The notes under the pieces: generated by a model
The model's database searches: none
What the model was told of the DNA's origin: nothing
The model's input: the letters and a program-made list of their open reading frames with translations, nothing else
In this document: positions 1 to 7,400 of the stretch, piece by piece
Numbering within the stretch: the stretch's first letter is position 1
Layout: the number at the start of each line of letters is the position of its first letter
DNA from: CAZAPG01 sp964486935
Lineage (GTDB): Bacteria; Chloroflexota; Anaerolineae; 4572-78; J111
Reading direction: 5' to 3'
Assembly (NCBI GenBank): GCA_964486935.1
Contig: CAZAPG010000004.1
Location: 172,768 to 236,767, forward strand
DNA length: 64,000 bases
Translations under genes and position numbers: made by a program

Positions 1-1382
1 ATAGGGCTGACAATTGCCGCAAATAAAACTCCCAGGTAAGTAAGGGTAAAGCCCAAAGTAGCGCCCCTCATCTGGGCATTAGCCATAATATGCCAGAACT
101 TAAACCCACGAAACAGAAAAACCGACGATAGCCACGCCAAGCCCAGATATCCAAATAAACCTGATTCCATCAATATCCAAAGATGCCCATTGTGGATATA
201 GGCCCGGCCATCAAACTCTTCACCATCTAGCCGGGTATCCCAGGGGCGATACCTGGCCCCCAGCCCTATCCCCAGCAGGGGGTGAGCAACAATCTGCCGG
301 AATGCGTGCCGATTTTCAACATATCTGAATTGCAGGCTGCCTTCCGCAAGGGTGTCGTTGGTGGTAAGGGTGCTAAACCTGGCATATGCTGCTTCTGCCA
401 GCCGCGATAGCGCACTGTCGGGGCCATAAAATGCAGGGGCTAGTATCAGCGTTGCTAAAAATAAAACAATCATGCTTAGGCTTACCAACCTCTTTCTATC
501 TTGCTCGGTGGTTAAACAGGTTAACAAAAACAAGGCCAGTACCGTTGCCACCCAAAACGCGCGAGAAAAGGTCAGCACCAGCGCCCCGCCTAGCAGCCCA
601 CATTGCGCCAGGTTTAACAGACTTATCAGCCTGAACCTATCTATAACCAAAATGGTAGTTGTCACAATAAACGCCACCAGAACCAATGATTGACCCGGCG
701 GCAAAATTCTGGTGATACCGGCATAGCCTGTTCCCTGGGTGGCAAGAGTTTCAACCCGGCCTGGTAGCAGATTTACAACATTGCCTACCAAAAATTGGGC
801 AATCATAGCTCCGGCCACAATAGTGGCCAATACAAAAAAGCCGTTCAGCAAAAAATAAAGCTGGCGCTTTTCTCGAACCAGATTGGTAACAGCAAAAAAG
901 ATAAGGTAATAAGTAACAATTCGGATGGCTCTAATTGTGGGTTGCGCGTCAACAGATGAGCGTAGAATTGCGGCGGCGGCGGTTAAGACAATTGCGCCGT
1001 AAAATACCAGCAGCGGCCAATCGAGCGGGGTGCGTATAAGTTTGAAGCCGGGTTCTACAAGGGCGCGAACCACAATAAGCCCCAACGACCCCAAAAGCAG
1101 TATATCCGGCACATGCAAACTTCCAACGCCAATAGGGATAAGCGGTAATCTGTTTTCAAATATAATACTCGAGGTGGCTACCAAAATGCCCAGCAGGGCT
1201 ATTTCTGGCCGTTTGAGGATGGCAAAGATAAGAAAAACCCCGGCTAATCCGGCCAGCACAAGCAGCGGCGAAAACACCAACAAAGCCAGTCCTAAAAATA
1301 GCCCCGCGATTCCGGCAATCACACAGTGAACCGGCCAATTATGGACGCTGAAAGGGTGTCTTAAATAAAAACGCGATATCAT
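1..1382 (-). CDS. O-antigen ligase/polymerase family membrane protein (3' end outside window)
   Basis: The reading frame opens at an ATG at 1382, 6 bp after the stop of the aminotransferase gene upstream, and runs off the window at base 1, so about 460 residues are visible and the C-terminus is missing. The translation is almost wholly hydrophobic, with many membrane helices (first near residues 21-55). It contains the signature region of the O-antigen ligase (Wzy_C/WaaL) family: a HPLLGIGLG stretch followed by YIHNGHLWILMESGLFG in the large periplasmic loop. Such proteins join or polymerise lipid-linked glycans on the outer face of the membrane. As the last visible gene of the polysaccharide operon it probably acts on the glycan made by the upstream enzymes. 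Whether it is a ligase or a Wzy polymerase cannot be told from sequence. Confidence 0.82.
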   Translation of the reverse strand, partial: MISRFYLRHPFSVHNWPVHCVIAGIAGLFLGLALLVFSPLLVLAGLAGVFLIFAILKRPEIALLGILVATSSIIFENRLPLIPIGVGSLHVPDILLLGSLGLIVVRALVEPGFKLIRTPLDWPLLVFYGAIVLTAAAAILRSSVDAQPTIRAIRIVTYYLIFFAVTNLVREKRQLYFLLNGFFVLATIVAGAMIAQFLVGNVVNLLPGRVETLATQGTGYAGITRILPPGQSLVLVAFIVTTTILVIDRFRLISLLNLAQCGLLGGALVLTFSRAFWVATVLALFLLTCLTTEQDRKRLVSLSMIVLFLATLILAPAFYGPDSALSRLAEAAYARFSTLTTNDTLAEGSLQFRYVENRHAFRQIVAHPLLGIGLGARYRPWDTRLDGEEFDGRAYIHNGHLWILMESGLFGYLGLAWLSSVFLFRGFKFWHIMANAQMRGATLGFTLTYLGVLFAAIVSP

Positions 1383-1388
1383 TTGAAC

Positions 1389-2522
1389 CTATAAACCGGC
1401 CATTACCGCCGCTTCCGGTACGCTTTTAAAGAAACTGACAATTTGGGCCGATACATAATGCGCCTGGTCCGGGGTGAGTTCCGGAAACATTGGCAACGAG
1501 AGAATTTCACCACACAACTTCTCGGCTACGGGAAATGCGCCCCATTGAGTGCGCTGCCGGGCGTAAAACGGCTGCGAGTGAACAGGTTGGGGGTAATGAA
1601 TACCTGTGCTGACCCCGCATTGACTTAAATGAGCGCGGAGCGCATCGCGCTGCGGCGTTCTGATAACGTAAAGATGATAAACGTGAGTGCTGAAAGAGGG
1701 GACAAATGGCGTATCAATATTGCTCTCGGCCAAAAGCTCGTTGTATAGCGCGGCACGTTGCTGGCGGGCTTGCAGCCAATCTTCAAGGTGGCGCAGTTTG
1801 ACGCGCAAAATGGCGGCTTGCAGGGTGTCGAGCCGGTGGTTAAACGGCGGCAACTCATGGCAGTTTTGCGTAGTTCGGCCGCAGTTACGCATAGATTTTA
1901 TTTGCTCGGCTACCTGGCCGCTGTTGGTGGTAACTATTCCGGCTTCGCCGCAAGCGCCTAAATTTTTGGTGGGATAAAAACTAAACGCCGCCGCATGCCC
2001 CAGCGACCCGGTTCGCCGGCCACGATAACAGGCTCCATGCGCCTGGCAGGCATCTTCAATAACCACCAGGTTGTATTTTTCGGCCAATTGCATAATGGCG
2101 TCCATCTCGGCCGGCAGCCCGTACAAATGCACCGGAATGATGGCCCGCGTGCGCTCGGTGATGGCCTCTTCAAGTTGGGTTACGTCGATGTTGTATGTCA
2201 GCGGGTCTACATCAACCAAAACCGGGCAGGCTCCGGCAAACGTTGCCGCCGCCGCTGTGGCAATAAAGGTGTGGGTTGGAACAATGACTTCATCGCCCGG
2301 CCCAACCCCAAATGCGCGCAGGCTCAATTCTAGTGCCGCCAGGCCGCTGCCGACCCCTACGGCGTAGCGGGTTCCACAAAACGCGGCAAACTCTTCTTCA
2401 AAGCGGGTTACATCTGCGCCCAGAGAGAAATCGGCGCGCTCCATAACCTGCTCAATAGCGCTAATCAACTCATTTTTTAAATGACGATGCTGTGCTTGCA
2501 GGTCAATAAATGGCGTTTTCAT
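1389..2522 (-). CDS. DegT/DnrJ/EryC1/StrS-type sugar aminotransferase
   Basis: PLP-dependent aminotransferase of 377 residues, the usual length for the family that aminates keto-sugars on a UDP or dTDP carrier. The PLP-binding lysine is Lys186 in SFYPTKNLG, and the pyridine-contacting Asp is Asp157 in EDACQAHGA. The start ATG overlaps the stop of the acetyltransferase gene by four bases (ATGA), indicating translational coupling. Together with the two genes upstream it matches the oxidoreductase-acetyltransferase-aminotransferase set (WbpB/WbpD/WbpE) that makes UDP-2,3-diacetamido-2,3-dideoxyuronic acids. The exact sugar is inferred from context only; it could also be a different 3-amino sugar. 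Confidence 0.9.
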   Translation of the reverse strand: MKTPFIDLQAQHRHLKNELISAIEQVMERADFSLGADVTRFEEEFAAFCGTRYAVGVGSGLAALELSLRAFGVGPGDEVIVPTHTFIATAAAATFAGACPVLVDVDPLTYNIDVTQLEEAITERTRAIIPVHLYGLPAEMDAIMQLAEKYNLVVIEDACQAHGACYRGRRTGSLGHAAAFSFYPTKNLGACGEAGIVTTNSGQVAEQIKSMRNCGRTTQNCHELPPFNHRLDTLQAAILRVKLRHLEDWLQARQQRAALYNELLAESNIDTPFVPSFSTHVYHLYVIRTPQRDALRAHLSQCGVSTGIHYPQPVHSQPFYARQRTQWGAFPVAEKLCGEILSLPMFPELTPDQAHYVSAQIVSFFKSVPEAAVMAGL

Positions 2523-3187
2523 TTTGCTTTCCCTCTGGCTAATCGTTGCGCTTTTACATCAAGTCCATCCAGATATGGCTGTCCCCAAAATTTAAAGGGG
2601 CAACTTAAATCAGAAACCTGTTTGACCACCCGCGCCGGAACGCCGTAAGCCACAACAAAGGGGGGAATATCGCAAGTAACAACGCTTCCGGCGCCAATGA
2701 GCGCGCCCTCGCCAATGGTAATTTGTGGCAGCAGCGTTACATTTACCCCAATCCGCGCCCTGCGTTTGATGGTTGGCCCCTGCATACACAGCCCGCATTC
2801 CGGGTGGGGATCGTTGGCAATGGTTACGCCGGGGGCTAAAAAAACGTCATCCTCCAGGGTGGTAAATTGGGCAATGTATACGTTGCAATGAATTTTTACG
2901 CGGTCGCCAATCACGCAGCCGTAATCAATGGTCGAGTTGTTCCAAATGCTCAAATCCTCGCCTATGACATTTTCTTCGCGGATGACCACATTGTGCCCGG
3001 TTTCTAACCGCGCTCCAATGGTTGAGCCGGCATAAATTACCGTGCCGGAGCGTATCCGGGCCTGGGGGCCAATTTTGAGTTCTAAATGGGCAATTTTGCG
3101 GGCGGGTAAATATCCCAAAATAGCTCCTGTATCAACCACGCGCTCTGCCGAAAGAATCATTTGGTCGCTAAAGCTGAGGGTTGACAT
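2519..3187 (-). CDS. Left-handed beta-helix (hexapeptide) N-acetyltransferase, WbpD/WlbB-like
   Basis: About 222 residues, dominated by imperfect hexapeptide repeats of the [LIV]-G-x4 type typical of left-handed beta-helix acyltransferases. The later part has the family-typical ITIGEGALIGAGSVVTCDIP turn and a GVPARVVK ending. I placed the start at the ATG at 3187 (MSTLSFSD) rather than an upstream codon at 3238, because the longer form would run 70 bp into the preceding gene; from 3187 the overlap is 20 bp. It probably uses acetyl-CoA to N-acetylate the amino sugar produced by the adjacent aminotransferase. Role by context: synthesis of an N-acetylated amino-uronic acid for the surface glycan. 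Confidence 0.85.
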   Translation of the reverse strand: MSTLSFSDQMILSAERVVDTGAILGYLPARKIAHLELKIGPQARIRSGTVIYAGSTIGARLETGHNVVIREENVIGEDLSIWNNSTIDYGCVIGDRVKIHCNVYIAQFTTLEDDVFLAPGVTIANDPHPECGLCMQGPTIKRRARIGVNVTLLPQITIGEGALIGAGSVVTCDIPPFVVAYGVPARVVKQVSDLSCPFKFWGQPYLDGLDVKAQRLARGKAK

Positions 3188-4226
3188 GGCGGCTTCTCTG
3201 GCCTTGATTGGCCTTGATAATTTCTTGAGTGCCCCCATTTTGCAGAGAGCGCTGGGCTGTTTCCAGTATTTGCACCACTTTCAGCCCCACTCTACCGCTG
3301 CTCTGGGGTTCGGCGTGTTTTATGATGCAATCCAGAAAGTGTTGACACTCTAGCCGAAGCGGTTCAACAAAGTGAATATTAGGAACCAGCACATCACCAT
3401 AGCGATAGCTGCATTGAAAATCGCCATATGTGTTGGTGTAAGGCGGGGGGTCAACCCCTTTGTCATATATTTTTATTTTCTCCAAGGTATCCACGTCGTC
3501 ATAAACGGCCATTTTCCGGCTGCCAACCACGGTAATCCGGCGCACTTTGCAGGGATCGAGCCAACTGATATGGATATGAGCCAGAACATTATCGGGAAAT
3601 ACCAGATGCAGATAGGCAATATCGTGTGTGTCTTTGAATATACAGCTCCCGCCCTGGGCGCTCACCTTGATGGGGTCGCGGTCAAGAATGTATCGAAGAA
3701 TTGAAAGGTCATGGGGGGCCAGGTCCCACAATACGTTCAGGGTAGGGTTAAACAGGCCCAGGTTAACTCGCACCGCATCAACGTAATAAATTTGCCCCAA
3801 TTCACCCCGGCTGATGATTTCTTTCAGGGCGCGCACAGCCGGATTATATTCAAATGTGTGGCCCACCATGAGTGTGAGGTCGCGTTGTTCGGCCAGGTCA
3901 ATTAATTTTTCTGCATCTTCACTGCTAAGAGTAAGAGGCTTTTCTACAAAAACGTGCAGGTTATGTTTAAGGCAATCTTGAGCAATTTGAAAGTGAGTGG
4001 CCGGGGGGGTGGCAACGACAACGGCATCTAACGGCATATCAAAAAGGTCTTTGTAGTTGGTGGTCAACTCAATTTGAGGATAGCACCGGTGAATGTAGTT
4101 AAGCCGCTCCGTTTTGCAATCGGCAATTGCCAGCACATTTGAGGCGGATATTTCAACAAAGTTGCGTATCAGGTTGGGTCCCCAATAGCCGCACCCTATT
4201 ACACCAATATTAATTTGTTGCTCCAT
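3168..4226 (-). CDS. Gfo/Idh/MocA-family NAD-dependent sugar dehydrogenase, WbpB/WlbA-like
   Basis: A 352-residue oxidoreductase. The N-terminal Rossmann fold is shown by VIGCGYWGPN (residues 9-18) and the conserved EKP motif sits at 95-97 (VFVEKPLTL). The C-terminal half is the alpha/beta substrate-binding domain. A GAGGA-like ribosome site lies about 8 bases before the ATG. Family members oxidise sugar carbons with NAD; in WbpB/WlbA the 3-position of UDP-GlcNAc-uronic acid is oxidised so that an aminotransferase can aminate it. The neighbours supply that aminotransferase and acetyltransferase, supporting this assignment. The UDP-GlcNAc 6-dehydrogenase needed earlier in the pathway is not in the window. 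Confidence 0.85.
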   Translation of the reverse strand: MEQQINIGVIGCGYWGPNLIRNFVEISASNVLAIADCKTERLNYIHRCYPQIELTTNYKDLFDMPLDAVVVATPPATHFQIAQDCLKHNLHVFVEKPLTLSSEDAEKLIDLAEQRDLTLMVGHTFEYNPAVRALKEIISRGELGQIYYVDAVRVNLGLFNPTLNVLWDLAPHDLSILRYILDRDPIKVSAQGGSCIFKDTHDIAYLHLVFPDNVLAHIHISWLDPCKVRRITVVGSRKMAVYDDVDTLEKIKIYDKGVDPPPYTNTYGDFQCSYRYGDVLVPNIHFVEPLRLECQHFLDCIIKHAEPQSSGRVGLKVVQILETAQRSLQNGGTQEIIKANQGQRSRHVNPQL

Positions 4227-4249
4227 AATAAGATCCTCGGATATTTGAG

Positions 4250-4981
4250 CTACACTGCCCCTTTGCCTTCTACCATAACCAGGGGCGTTTTTAATAGGAT
4301 TTTAAAATCCAGCCATAGCGACTGGCGCTCGATGTACCAGATGTCTAAATTTACCATTTCGTCAAAGCTTGAAGAGCTGCGGGCGGTTACTTGCCACCAG
4401 CCGGTAAGGCCCTGTACGGTTTCTAACCTTTGCAAGTGCCAAAATTCGTACATTTCTACTTCGTAGCGGGTAGGGGGTCTTGGCCCTACCAGGCTCATAT
4501 CCCCTTTGAGCACATTCCACAGTTGCGGCAGTTCATCCAGACTGCTTTTGCGAAGAAAATGTCCCATCCTGGTTATTCGCGGGTCGTTGGTTAGTTTGTA
4601 GAATTTTCTGTTCTGGCCCTGTAGCTTTGCCATCTCGGTGTTGTTGTGAATAAAGGCTTTTACAAATTCACGATGCAATAGGGTGTCAGCATTGTAGGCC
4701 ATTGAGCGAAATTTGTAGAGGGGAAAACTGATCGCCTCCCAAAACACCTGCCCATTTTTTAGGCGACGCCTGGCGTTAACCCGCTCCTGCACAAAGAAAA
4801 TGGGGCCTGGCGAGTCTAATTTAATCAGGAGGGCAATCAACAGCATTAAGGGCATTAAGCCGGCAATCAATAAAGCGGATAAAACTACATCAATCCACCG
4901 CTTGTAGCGGAAATAAGCCATTCTGTCGAAGGCCGCAAGGTTGTTCTGTTGAGGCCAGGATAACTCAAGTGGTTTGACCAT
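4250..4981 (-). CDS. Initiating sugar phosphotransferase (polyprenyl glycosylphosphotransferase, PF02397 type)
   Basis: A 243-residue member of the bacterial sugar transferase family. One membrane helix lies near residues 29-53, followed by the cytosolic catalytic domain with the hallmark KSSLDELPQLWNVLKGDMSLVGPRPP region near the middle, including the DE pair and the PRP motif. These monotopic enzymes transfer a sugar-1-phosphate from a UDP-sugar to undecaprenyl phosphate and so start a repeat unit. It is short and lacks the extra N-terminal membrane domain of WbaP, more like the ExoY/WecP/PglC size class. It sits directly after the BY-kinase gene (6 bp gap) in an exopolysaccharide operon. 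The sugar transferred is unknown. Confidence 0.9.
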   Translation of the reverse strand: MVKPLELSWPQQNNLAAFDRMAYFRYKRWIDVVLSALLIAGLMPLMLLIALLIKLDSPGPIFFVQERVNARRRLKNGQVFWEAISFPLYKFRSMAYNADTLLHREFVKAFIHNNTEMAKLQGQNRKFYKLTNDPRITRMGHFLRKSSLDELPQLWNVLKGDMSLVGPRPPTRYEVEMYEFWHLQRLETVQGLTGWWQVTARSSSSFDEMVNLDIWYIERQSLWLDFKILLKTPLVMVEGKGAV

Positions 4982-4987
4982 TAGCCA

Positions 4988-6274
4988 TTAATGGTGGTAA
5001 TAATAGTAGCTTTTATTTGCCTGGGTTCGGTTTACAATTACGCCAATCACCTGGGCTTTAACTGTGGCTAACTGGCTTTGAACTGCCCGGATGGCTTCCT
5101 GACGCGTTTGCGCCTGTCCAACAACCAGTATTACTCCATCTACCAGAGAGGCAATTACCGCCGCGTCGGCTACTGCCAGCAGGGCGGGGCTGTCAACCAA
5201 AATTACATCAAAGTTTTGCTTAAGGGCGTTGAGTAGTTGGGCCATTGGGTCAGAGTCAAGTAACTCAACCGGATGGGGAGGGAGCGGGCCGCTGGTCAAT
5301 ATTTTAACCTCTGCTATTGCGCTGCTTTGCAACGCCTGGGCCACCGGCACATTTTGGGTTAAGATGTTACTGAGGCCAATATTATTAGGCAGCGAAAAAA
5401 ATTTGTGCAGCGTGGGCAAACGAAAATCGGCATCGATGATAATAACCTTGCGGCCTGAGTGGGCGATAGCCAGGGCAAGATTAACCACAATGGTCGATTT
5501 TCCCTCGCCGGGTTCAGCGCTGGTAACAAGCAGGGTTTGCAGGGTTGGTTTAGCGGCAAATATATTGGTTCGCAGGCGGCGGAAGGCCTCGCCCTGGGGC
5601 GAAGTGCCGTTTAGAAAAATAGTTTGTGCCGGTTGTTTTGAAACGGCGGGGATTTCTCCCAGGGTGGGCAACCGGGTGAGTCCTTCTATTTCTGGGGTGG
5701 AGTAAACGGTTGTATCCAGATTTTCAAATACAATGGCCAGCCCTACCCCTCCGGCCAAGCCAATAATGGCCCCCAAAATAATGTTTAGCTCCAGGCGGGG
5801 TTTGGACGGAATGGTCGGTACGGCGGCCGGCTCAACGGTAGAAAAGGTATGGTCTCGCCCCTCTTTGGTTTTTCTACTCTCCATAATCAAAATATTGGCC
5901 AGGGTATTGGCTGCTTCTGCGGCTACAACGGGGTTTTGGTCTTCTACCGCAATTTTTATTAACTCAGAATCGGGGGAGAAGTCTATTTCAATTTCGGGGG
6001 GGTAGGCAACATTCAGCCGCTGCTGAAGCTCTGCCACCACCGGGGCGCTGGTCGCAATCTCCGCGTATGTGCTCATCAGCCGTTCGGCATAGCGGATAAC
6101 GCCATAATCAACCTGCCCGCCGCTGCTGGTTGCCAACCGTAACGTAGTTGTGGCAACGTATTTTGGCGTTGCCATAAACGCGCCAATTATCGCCACCACC
6201 ATTGTTACAACAAAGGTCACTAAAATGACCCATTTGCGCCGCCACAAAAGGGATAGATAAATTCTCAGTTCCAT
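4988..6274 (-). CDS. Wzz-BY-kinase (polysaccharide co-polymerase with tyrosine autokinase)
   Basis: A 428-residue membrane protein that joins chain-length control to a bacterial tyrosine kinase, as in Wzc. Membrane helices lie near residues 14-36 and 163-183 and flank a Wzz-type extracytoplasmic domain. The kinase part has Walker A at 252-261 (SAEPGEGKST), Walker A' at 278-285 (IIIDADFR) and a Walker B-like VILVDSPALL. It ends in a tyrosine cluster (SYYYYHH), the expected autophosphorylation tail. The periplasmic domain is short compared with proteobacterial Wzc. It is the first gene of the minus-strand polysaccharide operon and is preceded by a long non-coding region with regulator sites. 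It controls export and length of the polysaccharide. Confidence 0.92.
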   Translation of the reverse strand: MELRIYLSLLWRRKWVILVTFVVTMVVAIIGAFMATPKYVATTTLRLATSSGGQVDYGVIRYAERLMSTYAEIATSAPVVAELQQRLNVAYPPEIEIDFSPDSELIKIAVEDQNPVVAAEAANTLANILIMESRKTKEGRDHTFSTVEPAAVPTIPSKPRLELNIILGAIIGLAGGVGLAIVFENLDTTVYSTPEIEGLTRLPTLGEIPAVSKQPAQTIFLNGTSPQGEAFRRLRTNIFAAKPTLQTLLVTSAEPGEGKSTIVVNLALAIAHSGRKVIIIDADFRLPTLHKFFSLPNNIGLSNILTQNVPVAQALQSSAIAEVKILTSGPLPPHPVELLDSDPMAQLLNALKQNFDVILVDSPALLAVADAAVIASLVDGVILVVGQAQTRQEAIRAVQSQLATVKAQVIGVIVNRTQANKSYYYYHH

Positions 6275-6944
6275 AAGCTCATAACCTTATCCGTGACCAT
6301 ATGGCACTGACGCATTTACCGGATTTTTCAGACCGGCCCGGCTTTTTTATAACAAAAGATAGAGCAATATTAAGTCTCAGCAGATCCAAATTGCCCGGAA
6401 GGCGAACAGCCTTATATGGCAGCAGGCGGCATAAAACTACGCCGGCTACCTGAAAATCAGATCTGTTGAGTTCAGGGAAGTATCAACAGCGCAAGATGAG
6501 GCAGGCAAAAAGCGAAGAATCTGAGAGGAGTGCAATTTTCTGAGGTACGGTGAGATATAACTCTCGCCGTATGAATTTGCAGATTGGTTTAGTCTATAAA
6601 ATTCAAGAAAGATGCCAAATAAATAATCAGGTCTGTGAAAATAACCTGAAACTAAACGGAGTCTCTAATGTTAAATAAATCTCTGGCCCGAAGCAAACTT
6701 CTAAAATGCCTCTAAACAAAAAGTAATTTCTTCCCCAATTAGCCAGTATACCCCATATAGTTAAGAGATAGAAGTGACAAATATCACCATTGTTTTGTGA
6801 CGTTTGTCACAACTTGGGCGTGTCCTCTGGAACTGCAATTTGATGACTGCTTTAATATAGGCGAGCATTGGGTAATGGTTGGGGAGCGTGATATTTGTTT
6901 GCTGCACATCATCTGGTAAAATTTATCGCAAAAGGAGTTGTCGA
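6275..6944. other. Long divergent intergenic region
   Basis: About 670 bp separate the minus-strand polysaccharide operon from rpiB on the plus strand. I see no convincing open frame. The right part (6745-6839) carries two CRP-type palindromes and candidate -10 elements on both strands. If the minus-strand promoter at 6745 is used, the BY-kinase transcript has a leader of about 460 bases. No known riboswitch was recognised in it. Confidence 0.6.
6745..6839. promoter_or_regulatory. Paired CRP-type operators with divergent promoter elements
   Basis: Two palindromes, GTGACAAATATCAC (6774-6787) and GTGACGTTTGTCAC (6797-6810, extended TTGTGAC...GTCACAA), lie 23 bp apart centre to centre. A minus-strand -10 candidate TATACT (6745-6750) is 23 bp from the left box. 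A weaker plus-strand TGCAAT (6834-6839) is 23 bp from the right box. Either direction would put a box at about -42, the class II position of CRP-family activators. The half-site (GTGA/TCAC) is CRP-like; the actual regulator is not in the window. Confidence 0.6.
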
Positions 6945-7382
6945 ATGAAAATAGCCGTTGCCAGTGACGAAAAAACATATCTGACCGATTTTGTGGTTGA
7001 GTATCTCAAAGAAAAAGGGCATCAGCTCACCCTGCTGGGGCCGTTAGCCGGAGAAAACCTGCCCTGGACGCTGGCCTCTGAAAAACTGGCCGATGCGGTA
7101 GCCAATGGTCAGGCCGATGAAGGCGTGCTGTTTTGCTACACCGGCACCGGCGCCTCGATAGCGGCCAACAAAGTGCCCGGCATCCGGGCCGCCCTGTGCG
7201 GCGACGCCCAAACTGCCCGCGGCGCGCGCTGGTGGAACGATGGAAACGTGCTGGTCATGAGTCTGCGGGCCACCTCGCCGGAAGTGGCCAAAGAAATTTT
7301 AGACGCCTGGTTCTCGGAAACGGTTCGGCCCGAAGAGAGAGCGACGATTGACCAATTGAAAGAGATTGAAGCCCGCCACTAA
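6945..7382 (+). CDS. rpiB: RpiB/LacAB-family sugar-phosphate isomerase
   Basis: A 145-residue protein starting at the ATG at 6945, chosen because it has a strong AAAAGGAG ribosome site 7 bases upstream and matches the normal family start (MKIAVASDE). The CYTGTGASIAANKVPGIRAALC stretch is the conserved RpiB/LacA/LacB core that binds the sugar phosphate; family members interconvert ribose-5-phosphate and ribulose-5-phosphate, or the galactose/allose equivalents. The usual catalytic Cys of RpiB falls in this stretch. The length is typical. It is transcribed away from the polysaccharide operon and shares its control region. A role in general pentose phosphate supply is most likely, but the true substrate is not certain. 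Confidence 0.85.
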   Translation: MKIAVASDEKTYLTDFVVEYLKEKGHQLTLLGPLAGENLPWTLASEKLADAVANGQADEGVLFCYTGTGASIAANKVPGIRAALCGDAQTARGARWWNDGNVLVMSLRATSPEVAKEILDAWFSETVRPEERATIDQLKEIEARH

Positions 7383-7400
7383 CGCCATATTTACGTTACG

